Source: Bacteroidales bacterium
Lineage (GTDB): Bacteria; Bacteroidota; Bacteroidia; Bacteroidales; Bacteroidaceae
Length of the DNA stretch: 12,112 bases
NCBI GenBank assembly: GCA_030523385.1
Contig: JAUNIV010000037.1
Span: 1-12,112 of the forward strand
Direction: 5' to 3'
Made by a program: the position numbers and the translations under genes. This document shows, piece by piece, positions 1-8,437 of the stretch; the stretch's first letter is position 1, and the number at the start of each line of letters is the position of its first letter. Under the pieces are notes generated by a model. The model did no database searches. It was not told the DNA's origin and saw nothing but the letters and a program-made list of their open reading frames with translations.

Positions 1-41
1 AAAATCCATAATTGTTTCAAGTAAACCAATTCATCGTACCA
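1..41 (-). pseudogene. Continuation of the GH38 frame beyond the TGA
   Basis: In the same frame as the gene ending at 42, the codons after TGA read W-Y-D-E-L-V-Y-L-K-Q-L-W-I with no further stop before the window edge. From memory, Bacteroides GH38 proteins carry a Ser-Trp-Asn-Asp-Glu-Leu-like segment directly after the RAYE motif, so TGA sits where a serine codon (TCA) would be expected and one base change explains it. Only 13 codons are visible, so this rests on motif resemblance and not on length. Confidence 0.5.
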
Positions 42-1175
42 TCACAACTCATAAGCACGAGGGATGCTTGTACCTGTCAGGTCATCGTGGAACTGATGGA
101 AAATAAAACGTCTCCAAGATTCCGTCAGGCTCTGCGAAGGATAATCCACCACGCCCAATAAGTCGGCAGCAACCGAGGAGCGTTCGGAAGCATCGCCCAA
201 AAGTTCGTTCTGACGGTTATAAAGTTTCATGGCAGCCTGAGAAGTATAGCAGCCTGTACCATGTACATCCATCAGCAGTTCACCGTCATAGACCGGCAAT
301 TCGGGATGCTTGTCAAAAGGAAGGTAATCGGCATACAGACGGTCGCTGGCAGCACTGATAATCTGCAACGGTCCGTCTCCTTTCAGGCTTCTCTCCACTG
401 CATCGACAGAATTCAAGGTAGGAGAACCGCCAATGTCTCCTGTTCCATAATAATGATACAGCACATTGAGCGGACATTCTTTCATCCTCTTCTGCAATAG
501 TTCGTTATGCGACAAGTCTTCAATCTCCCATCGTTTTCCATAATCGAAGCCATGAGCCATCATAATGGAAGAACCGTCTATTCCTTTCCACAATCCTACG
601 GTGAAAGGATATTTCTTATCGCCATGGAATGGATTGACACGCCATCCCAGCTTCTGAGATGAGAAACCAATCAACCCACAATGGGAAGCAATGGTAGGCA
701 ATGTCCATCCGAATCCAAAACAGTCCGGCAAGAAGATGTCGGTACTCTCCACTCCAAATTCATTTCTGAAATATTCCTGTCCCAACAGAATATTGCGGAT
801 GCCCGATTCGATGGAAGGAACAAGGACATCCGTCGCATCCCAACTAGTACCGCTAATGTGCCAGCGTCCTTCTTTGATGTATTTCTTCAGTTCCTCGTAT
901 TCTTTGGGATAATACTCTTTCATCCAGGAATACTTCACTCCTCCTTCAAAATTGAATACATAATTGGGGTATTTCTCCAGCAGAAACAGATTCTGGCTGA
1001 TTGTATTCCACACATATTCTTTAATCGTGGTCTGTATATCCCAGTTCCACTGGGTATCCAAATGTGCATCCGACACCAAATAGACTTTGGGCTTTTCAGC
1101 ATCTGACTGTTGCGCAACGGCATGCCCTCCGGACATCATAAAAAGCGCAAGACCTAAGGTTACAATTTTCTTCAT
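42..1175 (-). CDS. GH38 alpha-mannosidase, catalytic N-terminal domain only, cut short by an in-frame TGA (probable pseudogene)
   Basis: The 377 visible residues form the metal-dependent catalytic domain of a glycoside hydrolase family 38 alpha-mannosidase, a retaining exo-enzyme removing terminal alpha-mannose. An N-terminal signal peptide (about residues 1-21, ending AVA before QQ) points to export to the periplasm. Zinc-site and catalytic motifs seen are AHLDTQWNW (H38, D40), LPDCFGFG (D151, the expected nucleophile and metal ligand) and HQFHDDLTGTS (H363 as the last metal ligand, D364/D365). Family members are usually about 800-1,100 residues; here TGA at 42-44 stops the protein right after the last catalytic motif, so the middle and C-terminal beta domains are missing. 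The frame stays open beyond the TGA to the window edge with a GH38-like sequence. The gene starts 24 bp after GH97 and is the most distal enzyme gene seen in the operon. Family assignment is secure; activity of the truncated product is doubtful. Confidence 0.85.
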   Translation of the reverse strand: MKKIVTLGLALFMMSGGHAVAQQSDAEKPKVYLVSDAHLDTQWNWDIQTTIKEYVWNTISQNLFLLEKYPNYVFNFEGGVKYSWMKEYYPKEYEELKKYIKEGRWHISGTSWDATDVLVPSIESGIRNILLGQEYFRNEFGVESTDIFLPDCFGFGWTLPTIASHCGLIGFSSQKLGWRVNPFHGDKKYPFTVGLWKGIDGSSIMMAHGFDYGKRWEIEDLSHNELLQKRMKECPLNVLYHYYGTGDIGGSPTLNSVDAVERSLKGDGPLQIISAASDRLYADYLPFDKHPELPVYDGELLMDVHGTGCYTSQAAMKLYNRQNELLGDASERSSVAADLLGVVDYPSQSLTESWRRFIFHQFHDDLTGTSIPRAYEL

Positions 1176-1199
1176 ATTTCGTATTCTTTTTTATATAAG

Positions 1200-3158
1200 T
1201 TATTCAATAATTGCAGCAAAACCACCATTGCGAACCATCTTCACCTTGATAGTTTGGCCTTTCTTCACATTGGTTACTTTCTTCATATAGTGCATAGCCT
1301 GACGACCGGCATTGGAGCCATCCTCATACGAAGTCATCCGATATGTTTTCCCGGATTCAAGGAAATCCAGACTCAATTCCCATTCGCGTTCTTTTTCCTT
1401 ATTATTGGTTATCCCACCAATATACCACTTACAACCTTTGCGTTTGGCAACAATGGCATATTCTCCTGCTTTCGCAGCCAATGCAACTGTCTCATCAGTA
1501 GTCACAGGAATATCGGCCATAAACCGGGCACAATCCTCGTTCTGATAATAAAGCGTAGGATTATCGGCCATCATCTGAAGCCCCGTATCAAACAAGACAA
1601 AGAGAGCCATCTGGTAGGCCCGTGTCCCAATGCTTCCCGAATTGGGACGATCGGCACGATACGTATCAGGCTGATAATTGAGCATGGCTCCGGGAGTATA
1701 ATCCATCGGGCCTACCGCATTGCGAAGATATGGAAGAAACAGCGTGTTATCCGGATAGCAACCGCCCATCTGCTCCATGCCTCTTACACCTTCGTAAGAC
1801 AACACGTTGGGATATTTATACTCCAATCCGGCCGGTTTAAACGAACCGTGGAAATCCACAAACAGTTTATGACGAGCCGCCTCCGCAGCCACTCTTTCAT
1901 AATAATTCACCATCCACTGGTCGCTGCGGTCCATAAAATCTATCTTTACGCCTTTTATTCCCCATTCTTCGAATGTCTGGAACAAATCAAAGTTATTTTC
2001 CACTGCCAACCAGGTCAGCCAAAGAATCACACCTACGTTTTTCTCTTTTCCATAACGAATGACTTCTTTCAAGTCAAGGTCTTTATTGGGGATATATGGA
2101 TTAAGTGTGCTTTGTGCCCATCCTTCGTCCAACAGGATGTACTCCACTCCAAACTTTGCAGCAAAATCAATGAAATATTTATAGGTATCGGTATTACATC
2201 CGGCAACAAAGTTCACATCCGGGCCATAAGGCGTAGCTCCATTCCACCATTCCCAAGTCGTCACTCCCGGTTTTATCCATGAAGGGTCGGCAATCTTGTT
2301 AGGCTCAGCCAAACGGGCCGTCATGGTATTCTCAATCAATTTTCCATCTTCCGAAGTTATAACAAAATATCGCCAGGGGAAATTACGCTTACCTTTTGTT
2401 TTCGCTATATAATCTGCTTCTTTTACCAGCTTCAAGCTGCGATCGCCATCTTCTCCAAATTCTATCGGATTTTTGGGGAACACGGAAGTCAGTTTATCCT
2501 TACCACCCTTGCAAGTCAAGAACATAGCCGGATAATCTGTCAAGCCGGATTCGCTTATGAGAATCTTATAATTGTTTTTTGCTTCGATCAAGACAGGCAG
2601 CAATGTATATTTATCGGCCGATTTGTTCCATTCATCAGCCTTTAAATGACTGTAAGCTTCTTCATACGCGGTCTTAAAACGACTGCTTTGCTGCACATGC
2701 AACAGGTAATCCTGCGGAAGACTCACCTGGAAAAGTTCGTCAGCGACTTCCACTTCGCCCTTCTTATTAGTTATGAAGCGATAGGCCACACCGTCATTAA
2801 AAGCCCGGAACTCCACCATATAATTCCCTTTGAACTTCAACAGCAAACGATTATAATGATTGGTTATATCGGAAAACTTGAATGGTACAACCGGAGTCAG
2901 CCGTTCATTGACCGTATCGGTAACCTGTCCGGTCGTTTGAGGATGGTCTCCTAACACTTTTCCATCCACCGTCATCTGCAATACACCTTGCTCCAACAAA
3001 GTTTCACCGTTACAAGCAATGTCATAATATATCTTATCGGAAAGCATCACCTGCATCCGAATGTTGCCATCCGGCGAATCAAGCCTGTATGATTTTTGCC
3101 CATACACACAAATTGGTACGCACAAAATCAGCAACAAAGAAAACAATATATTTTTCAT
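1200..3158 (-). CDS. GH97 glycoside hydrolase, retaining type (alpha-galactosidase or beta-L-arabinopyranosidase likely)
   Basis: This 652-residue protein has the usual GH97 length and layout: signal peptide (about 1-20, cleavage before QKSY), N-terminal beta-sandwich (about 24-285), central (beta/alpha)8 barrel (about 290-560, with TTWEWWNGATPYG at 300-312 and LLDEGWA at 342-348) and a C-terminal beta domain. The family splits into inverting alpha-glucosidases (SusB type) and retaining enzymes (BT1871 type). Here KIDFMDR gives an aspartate, D407, where the retaining nucleophile lies, while SusB's catalytic base (HE) is replaced by HG (H437-G438). E462 in RGME fits the acid/base; its distance from D407 is 55 residues, as I recall for D415/E470 of BT1871. 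E456 matches a calcium ligand of SusB. Retaining members cleave alpha-galactosides, and one is a dual beta-L-arabinopyranosidase/alpha-galactosidase. Probably periplasmic, removing side sugars from mannan fragments. It lies 24 bp after GH3 and 24 bp before GH38. Confidence 0.93.
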   Translation of the reverse strand: MKNILFSLLLILCVPICVYGQKSYRLDSPDGNIRMQVMLSDKIYYDIACNGETLLEQGVLQMTVDGKVLGDHPQTTGQVTDTVNERLTPVVPFKFSDITNHYNRLLLKFKGNYMVEFRAFNDGVAYRFITNKKGEVEVADELFQVSLPQDYLLHVQQSSRFKTAYEEAYSHLKADEWNKSADKYTLLPVLIEAKNNYKILISESGLTDYPAMFLTCKGGKDKLTSVFPKNPIEFGEDGDRSLKLVKEADYIAKTKGKRNFPWRYFVITSEDGKLIENTMTARLAEPNKIADPSWIKPGVTTWEWWNGATPYGPDVNFVAGCNTDTYKYFIDFAAKFGVEYILLDEGWAQSTLNPYIPNKDLDLKEVIRYGKEKNVGVILWLTWLAVENNFDLFQTFEEWGIKGVKIDFMDRSDQWMVNYYERVAAEAARHKLFVDFHGSFKPAGLEYKYPNVLSYEGVRGMEQMGGCYPDNTLFLPYLRNAVGPMDYTPGAMLNYQPDTYRADRPNSGSIGTRAYQMALFVLFDTGLQMMADNPTLYYQNEDCARFMADIPVTTDETVALAAKAGEYAIVAKRKGCKWYIGGITNNKEKEREWELSLDFLESGKTYRMTSYEDGSNAGRQAMHYMKKVTNVKKGQTIKVKMVRNGGFAAIIE

Positions 3159-3182
3159 GGTTCAATTTCAATTAATCTAAAT

Positions 3183-5642
3183 TCATTTTATAAGCACTTG
3201 CTTTTTCGCTTTGATGTCTCTCGAAGAAAATCCTAACAGAATATTATACTCTCCCGGCTCTGTGACAAAATCTTTGGCAACCGTGCTATAATAAGTAAAA
3301 GCATCTTTGGGCAATACAATAGTCATGGTACGTGACTCGCCCACTTTCAAGAACACCTTTTTGAAACCTTTCAGTTCTTTCACCGGGCGTGCAATCACTA
3401 AAGATTCCTTTCCTACATAAGCTTGCACCACCTGTGCACCGTCTCGTTTCCCTGTATTAGTCAATGTACATTCAACATTTACGGAACCATCCGGATTTTG
3501 TCCGGAGACTTTCATGTCATGAAGTTTAAAATCTGTATAGGAAAGACCGTAACCAAACGGATATTGCACATCACGCTTTAGTTTATCATAACCACGATAA
3601 CCGACAAATATACCTTCCATGTATTCTACGTGTTTGTCACCATCCGGATCATAATAGCTGTCATACACCGGATTATCTGCCCAATTCTTTTCAAAAGTCT
3701 GAGGAAGCTTACCAGAAGGATTGACATCACCAAACAAAACCTCAGCAATAGCCTGTCCGCCTTCCTGTCCGGCATACCATGCCCAAAGCAAAGACTTCAC
3801 CTTAGGTTCCCAATGCTGCATTTCCACATTGCCCCCAGCATTCACTACGGCCACAACAGGAGTGTTAGATTTAGCAACTCTATCCATCAGCTTCCTGTCA
3901 ACCTCCGGCAATTCAAACGAACGGTCACGGCCTTCTCCCTCGGAATCGGAATTATGACCGATACAAGCAACTACCATGTCAGCTTTATTCAAGGCAGCAA
4001 CAAAACGGTCATTCGGCTCATTCTTACGTGTCCAAACAAAGCATACACCGGCTCCACCACCATCCTGATAATACTCAAGGCAGATAGGGTATTTCTTTCC
4101 GGCTTCCAAAGTCCGGACGAGTTTCGTTGTCCGGTAAGCTCCGTTCTTCCAATCATCAACCACCACTTCATTCTCAAAAATCACACGATAACCATCGTCT
4201 CCTCCCAAAAGGAATTCATATTCGGCTGTTACATCCGGAACAATGACACCACTCCAGCGGACAGAATATTTTTCCTTTGGCATTCCTTCAATATGGGTGC
4301 CCCCGTCTGTCCACGAATAATTAACCTTTTGTTCGGTTTGTACCTTCACCGGACTTCCCTTCAAATCAGGATTGGCAAAATATTCGGCACGGACTCCCTT
4401 TTGAGTTGCTGTTTCGTCTGTAAACATGATATTGGGCAAGAAATCCAATTCGTCCAGATACTCCACATGGATTCCGGCCTGCTCAGCCCTGTTTTTCAGG
4501 CCATCATAGATACTTATATAATGAAAAGGAGAAACCTTACCGCTTCCGTCGCCACAAACATAGCCGTGCGCATTCTTGCCTACGACTGCAATGTTCTTCA
4601 CTTTAGAGGAAAGAGGCAACATATTTCCTTCATTCTTTAACAGTACGATTCCTTCTCTTGCCACTTCCAGTGCTGTTTCGACCGAAGCCGGATCATCCAA
4701 AGGAATGCTTTTGTCCGGTTCCGCCCCATTCAAGAAACCGAAAGCCACTTGCACACGCAAGATGTGTTTCACCATTGCGTCAATCATATCCATAGAAATC
4801 AGACCCGTATTCAAATAATAATTCAGATCTTTAGGATTCAGGTGGTTGCTTGCCATCTCCAAATCAAGGCCTGCCCTCACTGCCGGTATGGCATAATGCA
4901 ACGAGCCCCAATCGCTCATAACCATTCCTTTGAACCCCCATTTATCTCTCAGAATATCTTTCAACAGCATCGGGGTCTCTGTGGTGTAAACACCATTCAA
5001 CAAATTGTAACTGGTCATCAAGGCAGCGACTTCCCCTTCCTGAACTACCGCCTTAAAGGCAGGAAGATAGATTTCGTGCATGGTCCGTTCATCCATATCG
5101 TTACTGATTTCATGGCGATCGTAATCGGAATTATTGCCGATAAAGTGCTTGATAGTGGCCACTACACCTTGGCTTTGCACCCCTTTTACATATCCGGTTG
5201 CCATACGTCCTGCCAAATAAGGGTCTTCCCCCATATATTCAAAGTTCCGGCCACACATGGCTGCACGATAGATATTGACAGCTGGCGCCAAAAGGACATT
5301 CACACCACGCGCTTTGCTGTCTCTTCCCAAAGAAACTCCATACCGATAGGCCAATTCTTCGTTCCATGTAGCAGCAAGCAGAGCGGTTGCAGGATAAGCA
5401 GTTGATTTTCCGTTAGTGCCCAACCCTTGAGGACCGTCACTCATCTGCATAGGCTTAATCCCCAAACGTTCAATCGGAGTGGAAGTCATCCATCCCTCTC
5501 CTCTTACAAACGACAATTTCTCTTCCACCGTCATTTGGCTCATCAGTTCATCCACCTTTTTATCCACGTCCGAAGTGTACCACTTCTGGGCAAAGACAGG
5601 CAACGAACTTAGAAATGCCAGCATCAATATCCCAATCTTCAT
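3183..5642 (-). CDS. GH3 beta-glycosidase with inserted PA14 domain (beta-glucosidase-like)
   Basis: This 819-residue protein is a complete GH3 enzyme of the PA14-bearing class, retaining exo-enzymes that release beta-linked glucose or related sugars. In order: signal peptide (about 1-18, cleavage before QKWY), (beta/alpha)8 barrel (about 25-300), an alpha/beta sandwich domain interrupted by a PA14 domain (about 412-548; GGDDGYR at 480-486 and an aromatic YYQDGGGAGV stretch at 524-533 are typical), and a C-terminal fibronectin III-like domain (about 705-815). Substrate-binding motifs GRNFEYMGEDP (131-141) and KHF (165-167) are intact. The nucleophile is D244 in VMSDWG; E570 in the EGRDR motif is the likely acid/base. 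PA14 in such enzymes usually shapes the active-site pocket and favours short substrates. Probably periplasmic. The beta-linked sugar targeted is not readable from sequence; beta-glucoside is the default. The gene is 45 bp after GH125 and 24 bp before GH97. Confidence 0.95.
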   Translation of the reverse strand: MKIGILMLAFLSSLPVFAQKWYTSDVDKKVDELMSQMTVEEKLSFVRGEGWMTSTPIERLGIKPMQMSDGPQGLGTNGKSTAYPATALLAATWNEELAYRYGVSLGRDSKARGVNVLLAPAVNIYRAAMCGRNFEYMGEDPYLAGRMATGYVKGVQSQGVVATIKHFIGNNSDYDRHEISNDMDERTMHEIYLPAFKAVVQEGEVAALMTSYNLLNGVYTTETPMLLKDILRDKWGFKGMVMSDWGSLHYAIPAVRAGLDLEMASNHLNPKDLNYYLNTGLISMDMIDAMVKHILRVQVAFGFLNGAEPDKSIPLDDPASVETALEVAREGIVLLKNEGNMLPLSSKVKNIAVVGKNAHGYVCGDGSGKVSPFHYISIYDGLKNRAEQAGIHVEYLDELDFLPNIMFTDETATQKGVRAEYFANPDLKGSPVKVQTEQKVNYSWTDGGTHIEGMPKEKYSVRWSGVIVPDVTAEYEFLLGGDDGYRVIFENEVVVDDWKNGAYRTTKLVRTLEAGKKYPICLEYYQDGGGAGVCFVWTRKNEPNDRFVAALNKADMVVACIGHNSDSEGEGRDRSFELPEVDRKLMDRVAKSNTPVVAVVNAGGNVEMQHWEPKVKSLLWAWYAGQEGGQAIAEVLFGDVNPSGKLPQTFEKNWADNPVYDSYYDPDGDKHVEYMEGIFVGYRGYDKLKRDVQYPFGYGLSYTDFKLHDMKVSGQNPDGSVNVECTLTNTGKRDGAQVVQAYVGKESLVIARPVKELKGFKKVFLKVGESRTMTIVLPKDAFTYYSTVAKDFVTEPGEYNILLGFSSRDIKAKKQVLIK

Positions 5643-5687
5643 TTTATATTTCTATTTTATCCATTCAACAAAACATCTGACTTCCAA

Positions 5688-7175
5688 TCAAAGACTATTG
5701 AGCAAGTCCAATTTGCCATCGTTCACCAACTTGATAATCAGCTCGCCAAACAAAGTGTTCTGCCAGGCAAACCATTCGCGGGTAAAGTGCGTCGGGTCGT
5801 CTTTATGGAAAGACTCATGCATGAAGCCTGTACCGGCATCGGTCGTCATCAGCATCTTGATGCAATCTTTAATCTCCTCGTCCGACTGGCTGGTAAATGC
5901 TTTCATCATGATGCTCATCGGCCATACCATGTCATATCCGATGTGAGGGCCTCCGATTCCTTCGCCGGCCTTTCCTTTAAAGAAGTAAGGATTGCTGTCG
6001 CTCCACACAAAACGACGGGTGTTCTGATAAATCGGGTCGTTCACATCCACATCTCCCAAATAAGGCAAGGCCAACAGGCTGGGCACATTGGCGTCGTCCA
6101 TCAGGAAATGATTGCCAAAGCCATCCACCTCGAAGGCATAGATGGTGCCAAACTCCGGATGGTTGTAAGTGGCATATCGCTTTAAAGCCGTCTCTACTTC
6201 CGATGCCAAATCGGTACACTCCTTAGCCAATGCTTCGTTCTTGTTCACTTGGGTCAGAATCTCGGCAGCTTTCCTCAATGAAGTCACTGCAAAGAAGTTG
6301 GACGGAACCAAGAACTGAAGGGTTGTGGCATCGTCTGACGGGCGGAAGGCCGAAACAATCAGGCCAACCGGACGAACCGGAGCACCTTTGCCGTCATTGT
6401 TCAATGTATCGAGTGCACGCTCCGTACGACGCTGGAATTTGTAGGGGCCTACTCCGTCTTTGCGTTGCTGCTCCTTAAAGGTTTTAAGCACATTGGTAAT
6501 GGCCTCTACCCATACCTCATCAAAGATAGTGGCATCACCCGTCACCTTCCAATAATGATAGGCTAAGCGCAGGGGATAGCAAAGTGAGTCAATCTCCCAC
6601 TTGCGTTCGTGCAGTTCCTTCTTCATATCGGTCAAATCCGACTGCCATTCGCCTCCCACCGGACCATCATTGAACGCATTGGCGTAGGGGTCGATATTGA
6701 TGCACATAAACTGACGGCGAATCACTCCTTCCAGCATTTCCTTCAGTTTCGGGTCTTCATTGGCCAACTGCACGTAGGGCCATACCTGAGCGCCCGAATC
6801 GCGCAACCACATGGCATGAATGTCGCCCGTATATACAAATGTATCGGGCTTTCCATCCAGCTTACGAAAATGTACGGTGGTGTCCAATGTATTGGGGAAG
6901 CAATTTTCAAACATCCAAGCCAAGTAAGGATTCTTCAGCATCCCTTTTATTTCCCGAATCTTCTTTTCTACCGCATCCGAAACAAAAAGGCGCTCCTCCT
7001 GCTTGGGACGTTGGCTCACGTATTTCCCTACATTATCACGCGGGGCAACCATGCTCACTTCTTCCAAATTCACTTCGTTTAATAATAAGCCTGTTTCTGA
7101 CTGTCCGGCAACAGCAGCATTTGCCGATGCCATGCTCAAGGCCATTGCCATTGTAATCCACACTTTTTTGTTCAT
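5688..7175 (-). CDS. GH125 exo-alpha-1,6-mannosidase
   Basis: This 495-residue protein belongs to GH125 (formerly DUF1237), metal-independent inverting exo-alpha-1,6-mannosidases that trim backbone mannose from alpha-1,6-linked oligosaccharides. A signal peptide (about 1-20, Ala-rich, ANA or AVAG cleavage) suggests a periplasmic location. The catalytic (alpha/alpha)6 barrel spans about 65-490. Conserved family blocks visible are DIHAMWLRDSGAQVWPY (118-134), INIDPYANAFN (159-169), GGEWQSDLTDMKKELHERKWEIDS (174-197), AFRPSDDATTLQFLVPSNFF (276-295) and REWFAWQNTLFGE (466-478). The aspartates of SDDA (D281/D282) are the likely catalytic acid and E467 or E478 the candidate base; I could not align these exactly. 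GH125 normally accompanies GH76 in Bacteroides mannan loci, as here, 18 bp downstream of it. Sampled stretches are visibly richer in G+C than GH76. Confidence 0.95.
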   Translation of the reverse strand: MNKKVWITMAMALSMASANAAVAGQSETGLLLNEVNLEEVSMVAPRDNVGKYVSQRPKQEERLFVSDAVEKKIREIKGMLKNPYLAWMFENCFPNTLDTTVHFRKLDGKPDTFVYTGDIHAMWLRDSGAQVWPYVQLANEDPKLKEMLEGVIRRQFMCINIDPYANAFNDGPVGGEWQSDLTDMKKELHERKWEIDSLCYPLRLAYHYWKVTGDATIFDEVWVEAITNVLKTFKEQQRKDGVGPYKFQRRTERALDTLNNDGKGAPVRPVGLIVSAFRPSDDATTLQFLVPSNFFAVTSLRKAAEILTQVNKNEALAKECTDLASEVETALKRYATYNHPEFGTIYAFEVDGFGNHFLMDDANVPSLLALPYLGDVDVNDPIYQNTRRFVWSDSNPYFFKGKAGEGIGGPHIGYDMVWPMSIMMKAFTSQSDEEIKDCIKMLMTTDAGTGFMHESFHKDDPTHFTREWFAWQNTLFGELIIKLVNDGKLDLLNSL

Positions 7176-7193
7176 AGTATATCTTTTATTATA

Positions 7194-8402
7194 TTAATTG
7201 ATAGCCGACAGCCGGGCATACATTTCCACCAACGCCCCTTGTGTCAGCAAGTATTTATCTTTCTTTCCGTAATAGGCCGGTCCGGCAAGGCAATTATCCT
7301 CAAACAAGCCCTTTCCATCACGTCCATTTTCCCACAGCCACTTCAAAGTGGTTTTGTAATCATTGATGTAAGTCGGATTGCCATCTATGTGATAAAGCTC
7401 CAAAAATCCGCGAAGCATAACAGCAATAAACCATACATTTCCATTTTTCAGCATCCTGACGGATTCGGATCCATCACCAGTCACATCAAAAAAACGGGCT
7501 CTGCATCCTTCTGCTATTTTCCGGGCTTCCTGCAAATATTCCTCTTTACCTGTCAATTGATAAAACAACGAAGCAGCTTGCAACATTTGTCCGCTATTAT
7601 AGGTATATTTCGTTTGTTCCACCTGACCATCCAATAATACCTTATCGTAACAAAGTCCATCATTGGAATCTTGTAACCGACTTTTCACCCAACGATAAAG
7701 CTGCTTACCTTTCTCCAGATACTCCTCTTTCTTTGTCACCTTATATAATTTTAATGCCAATACAACAGCCGGTGCATTGCTGCATGTGTTTTTTGAAAAC
7801 TTTTTCTGTTCGCACCAATAGACTCCACCATCCAAGACATTGTCAATGCCAGACTCCACAAATGTCCAGATTGATTCCGCTTTTCCCAAATATTCCTTAT
7901 TATCTGTCAGCTCATAAAGTTTCAAGAACTCCATTCCTATCCAAATATTATCATCATAATAACGATCAGCGCGGCCAAACACCGTTGGATATGTCTGAAA
8001 GGCATGGGGAGTCCGAATCGTATCATAATAGCATTCCATCATCGGCAAAATACTATTCTCCAGCAAATGTATATAACGGGAAGAACCTGTACATTCAAGC
8101 AAAGCATTCACCCCCGAAAACATACTGGACATGTGCCAAAAGTAGGCCATCTTTTCATGCTCCAATGTTTCTCCATTCGTCTTATAAGTTATCACTTCAT
8201 TGGTTGGAGGATAAGTCTCATAAAACAGTTCCTGCCCACAAGGACAAGAGGAAGAATAATAAAAACGATAAATATTATCCAGCAACTGCGATGCATGCTC
8301 CACAAACAATTTGTTGTCTGATTCTTTGTTTCGCTCATAAAAAAAATACGAGCATGCAACAACAACTAAAAAGCCGATTAAAACGATGTATTTATTCCTC
8401 AT
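7194..8402 (-). CDS. GH76 endo-alpha-1,6-mannanase, probable lipoprotein
   Basis: This 402-residue protein is a GH76 retaining endo-alpha-1,6-mannanase, which cuts the alpha-1,6-mannan backbone. Its hallmark is RYYDDNIWIG (147-156), with D150 and D151 as the adjacent catalytic aspartates (nucleophile and acid/base in the family). The (alpha/alpha)6 barrel covers about 33-400 with recurring LYxxTxxxEYL helix repeats near 162-172, 219-229 and 280-290. The N-terminus (hydrophobic 5-16, then VVAC with C17) resembles a lipobox, so the enzyme is probably lipid-anchored. No acidic cluster follows C17, so surface exposure cannot be argued from sequence. It has many cysteines for its type. The ATG at 8400-8402 is preferred because it gives the signal sequence and lies about 28 bp after a good -7 element. 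First gene of the enzyme cluster; GH125 follows 18 bp later. Base composition is A/T-rich compared with GH125. Confidence 0.93.
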   Translation of the reverse strand: MRNKYIVLIGFLVVVACSYFFYERNKESDNKLFVEHASQLLDNIYRFYYSSSCPCGQELFYETYPPTNEVITYKTNGETLEHEKMAYFWHMSSMFSGVNALLECTGSSRYIHLLENSILPMMECYYDTIRTPHAFQTYPTVFGRADRYYDDNIWIGMEFLKLYELTDNKEYLGKAESIWTFVESGIDNVLDGGVYWCEQKKFSKNTCSNAPAVVLALKLYKVTKKEEYLEKGKQLYRWVKSRLQDSNDGLCYDKVLLDGQVEQTKYTYNSGQMLQAASLFYQLTGKEEYLQEARKIAEGCRARFFDVTGDGSESVRMLKNGNVWFIAVMLRGFLELYHIDGNPTYINDYKTTLKWLWENGRDGKGLFEDNCLAGPAYYGKKDKYLLTQGALVEMYARLSAIN

Positions 8403-8429
8403 AATGCCTATTTATTATTTCTGCTTGTA

Positions 8430-8437
8430 CAAAGATA
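8430..8437 (-). promoter_or_regulatory. Putative -7 element (TATCTTTG) of the GH76 enzyme operon
   Basis: Read on the minus strand this is TATCTTTG, an exact match to the Bacteroides -7 consensus TAnnTTTG. It lies 27 bp before the GH76 ATG, giving a short A/T-rich leader of about 20 nt. A TTTG at 8451-8454 is only 13 bp further upstream, closer than the usual spacing of about 20 bp, so no convincing -33 box is seen. The position, directly before the first gene of a closely spaced cluster, is the main support. A second TAnnTTTG match (TATGTTTG) occurs at 8676-8683. Confidence 0.45.

Noticed and set aside
42..44. TGA in GH38 as selenocysteine or recoded codon
   Set aside because: Selenocysteine is not expected at this GH38 position and the expected residue is a plain serine. 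TGA is used as a normal stop by neighbouring genes. A nonsense mutation or sequence error is simpler.
1254..2282. A 342-codon plus-strand ORF opposite GH97
   Set aside because: It is an antisense shadow of a well-supported GH97 gene. Its Ile/His/Phe-rich composition has no domain or signal, and no other plus-strand gene exists in the window.
3630..4640. A 336-codon plus-strand ORF opposite GH3
   Set aside because: It is antisense to the catalytic and PA14 parts of GH3, with no recognisable motif, so it is a by-product of codon bias.
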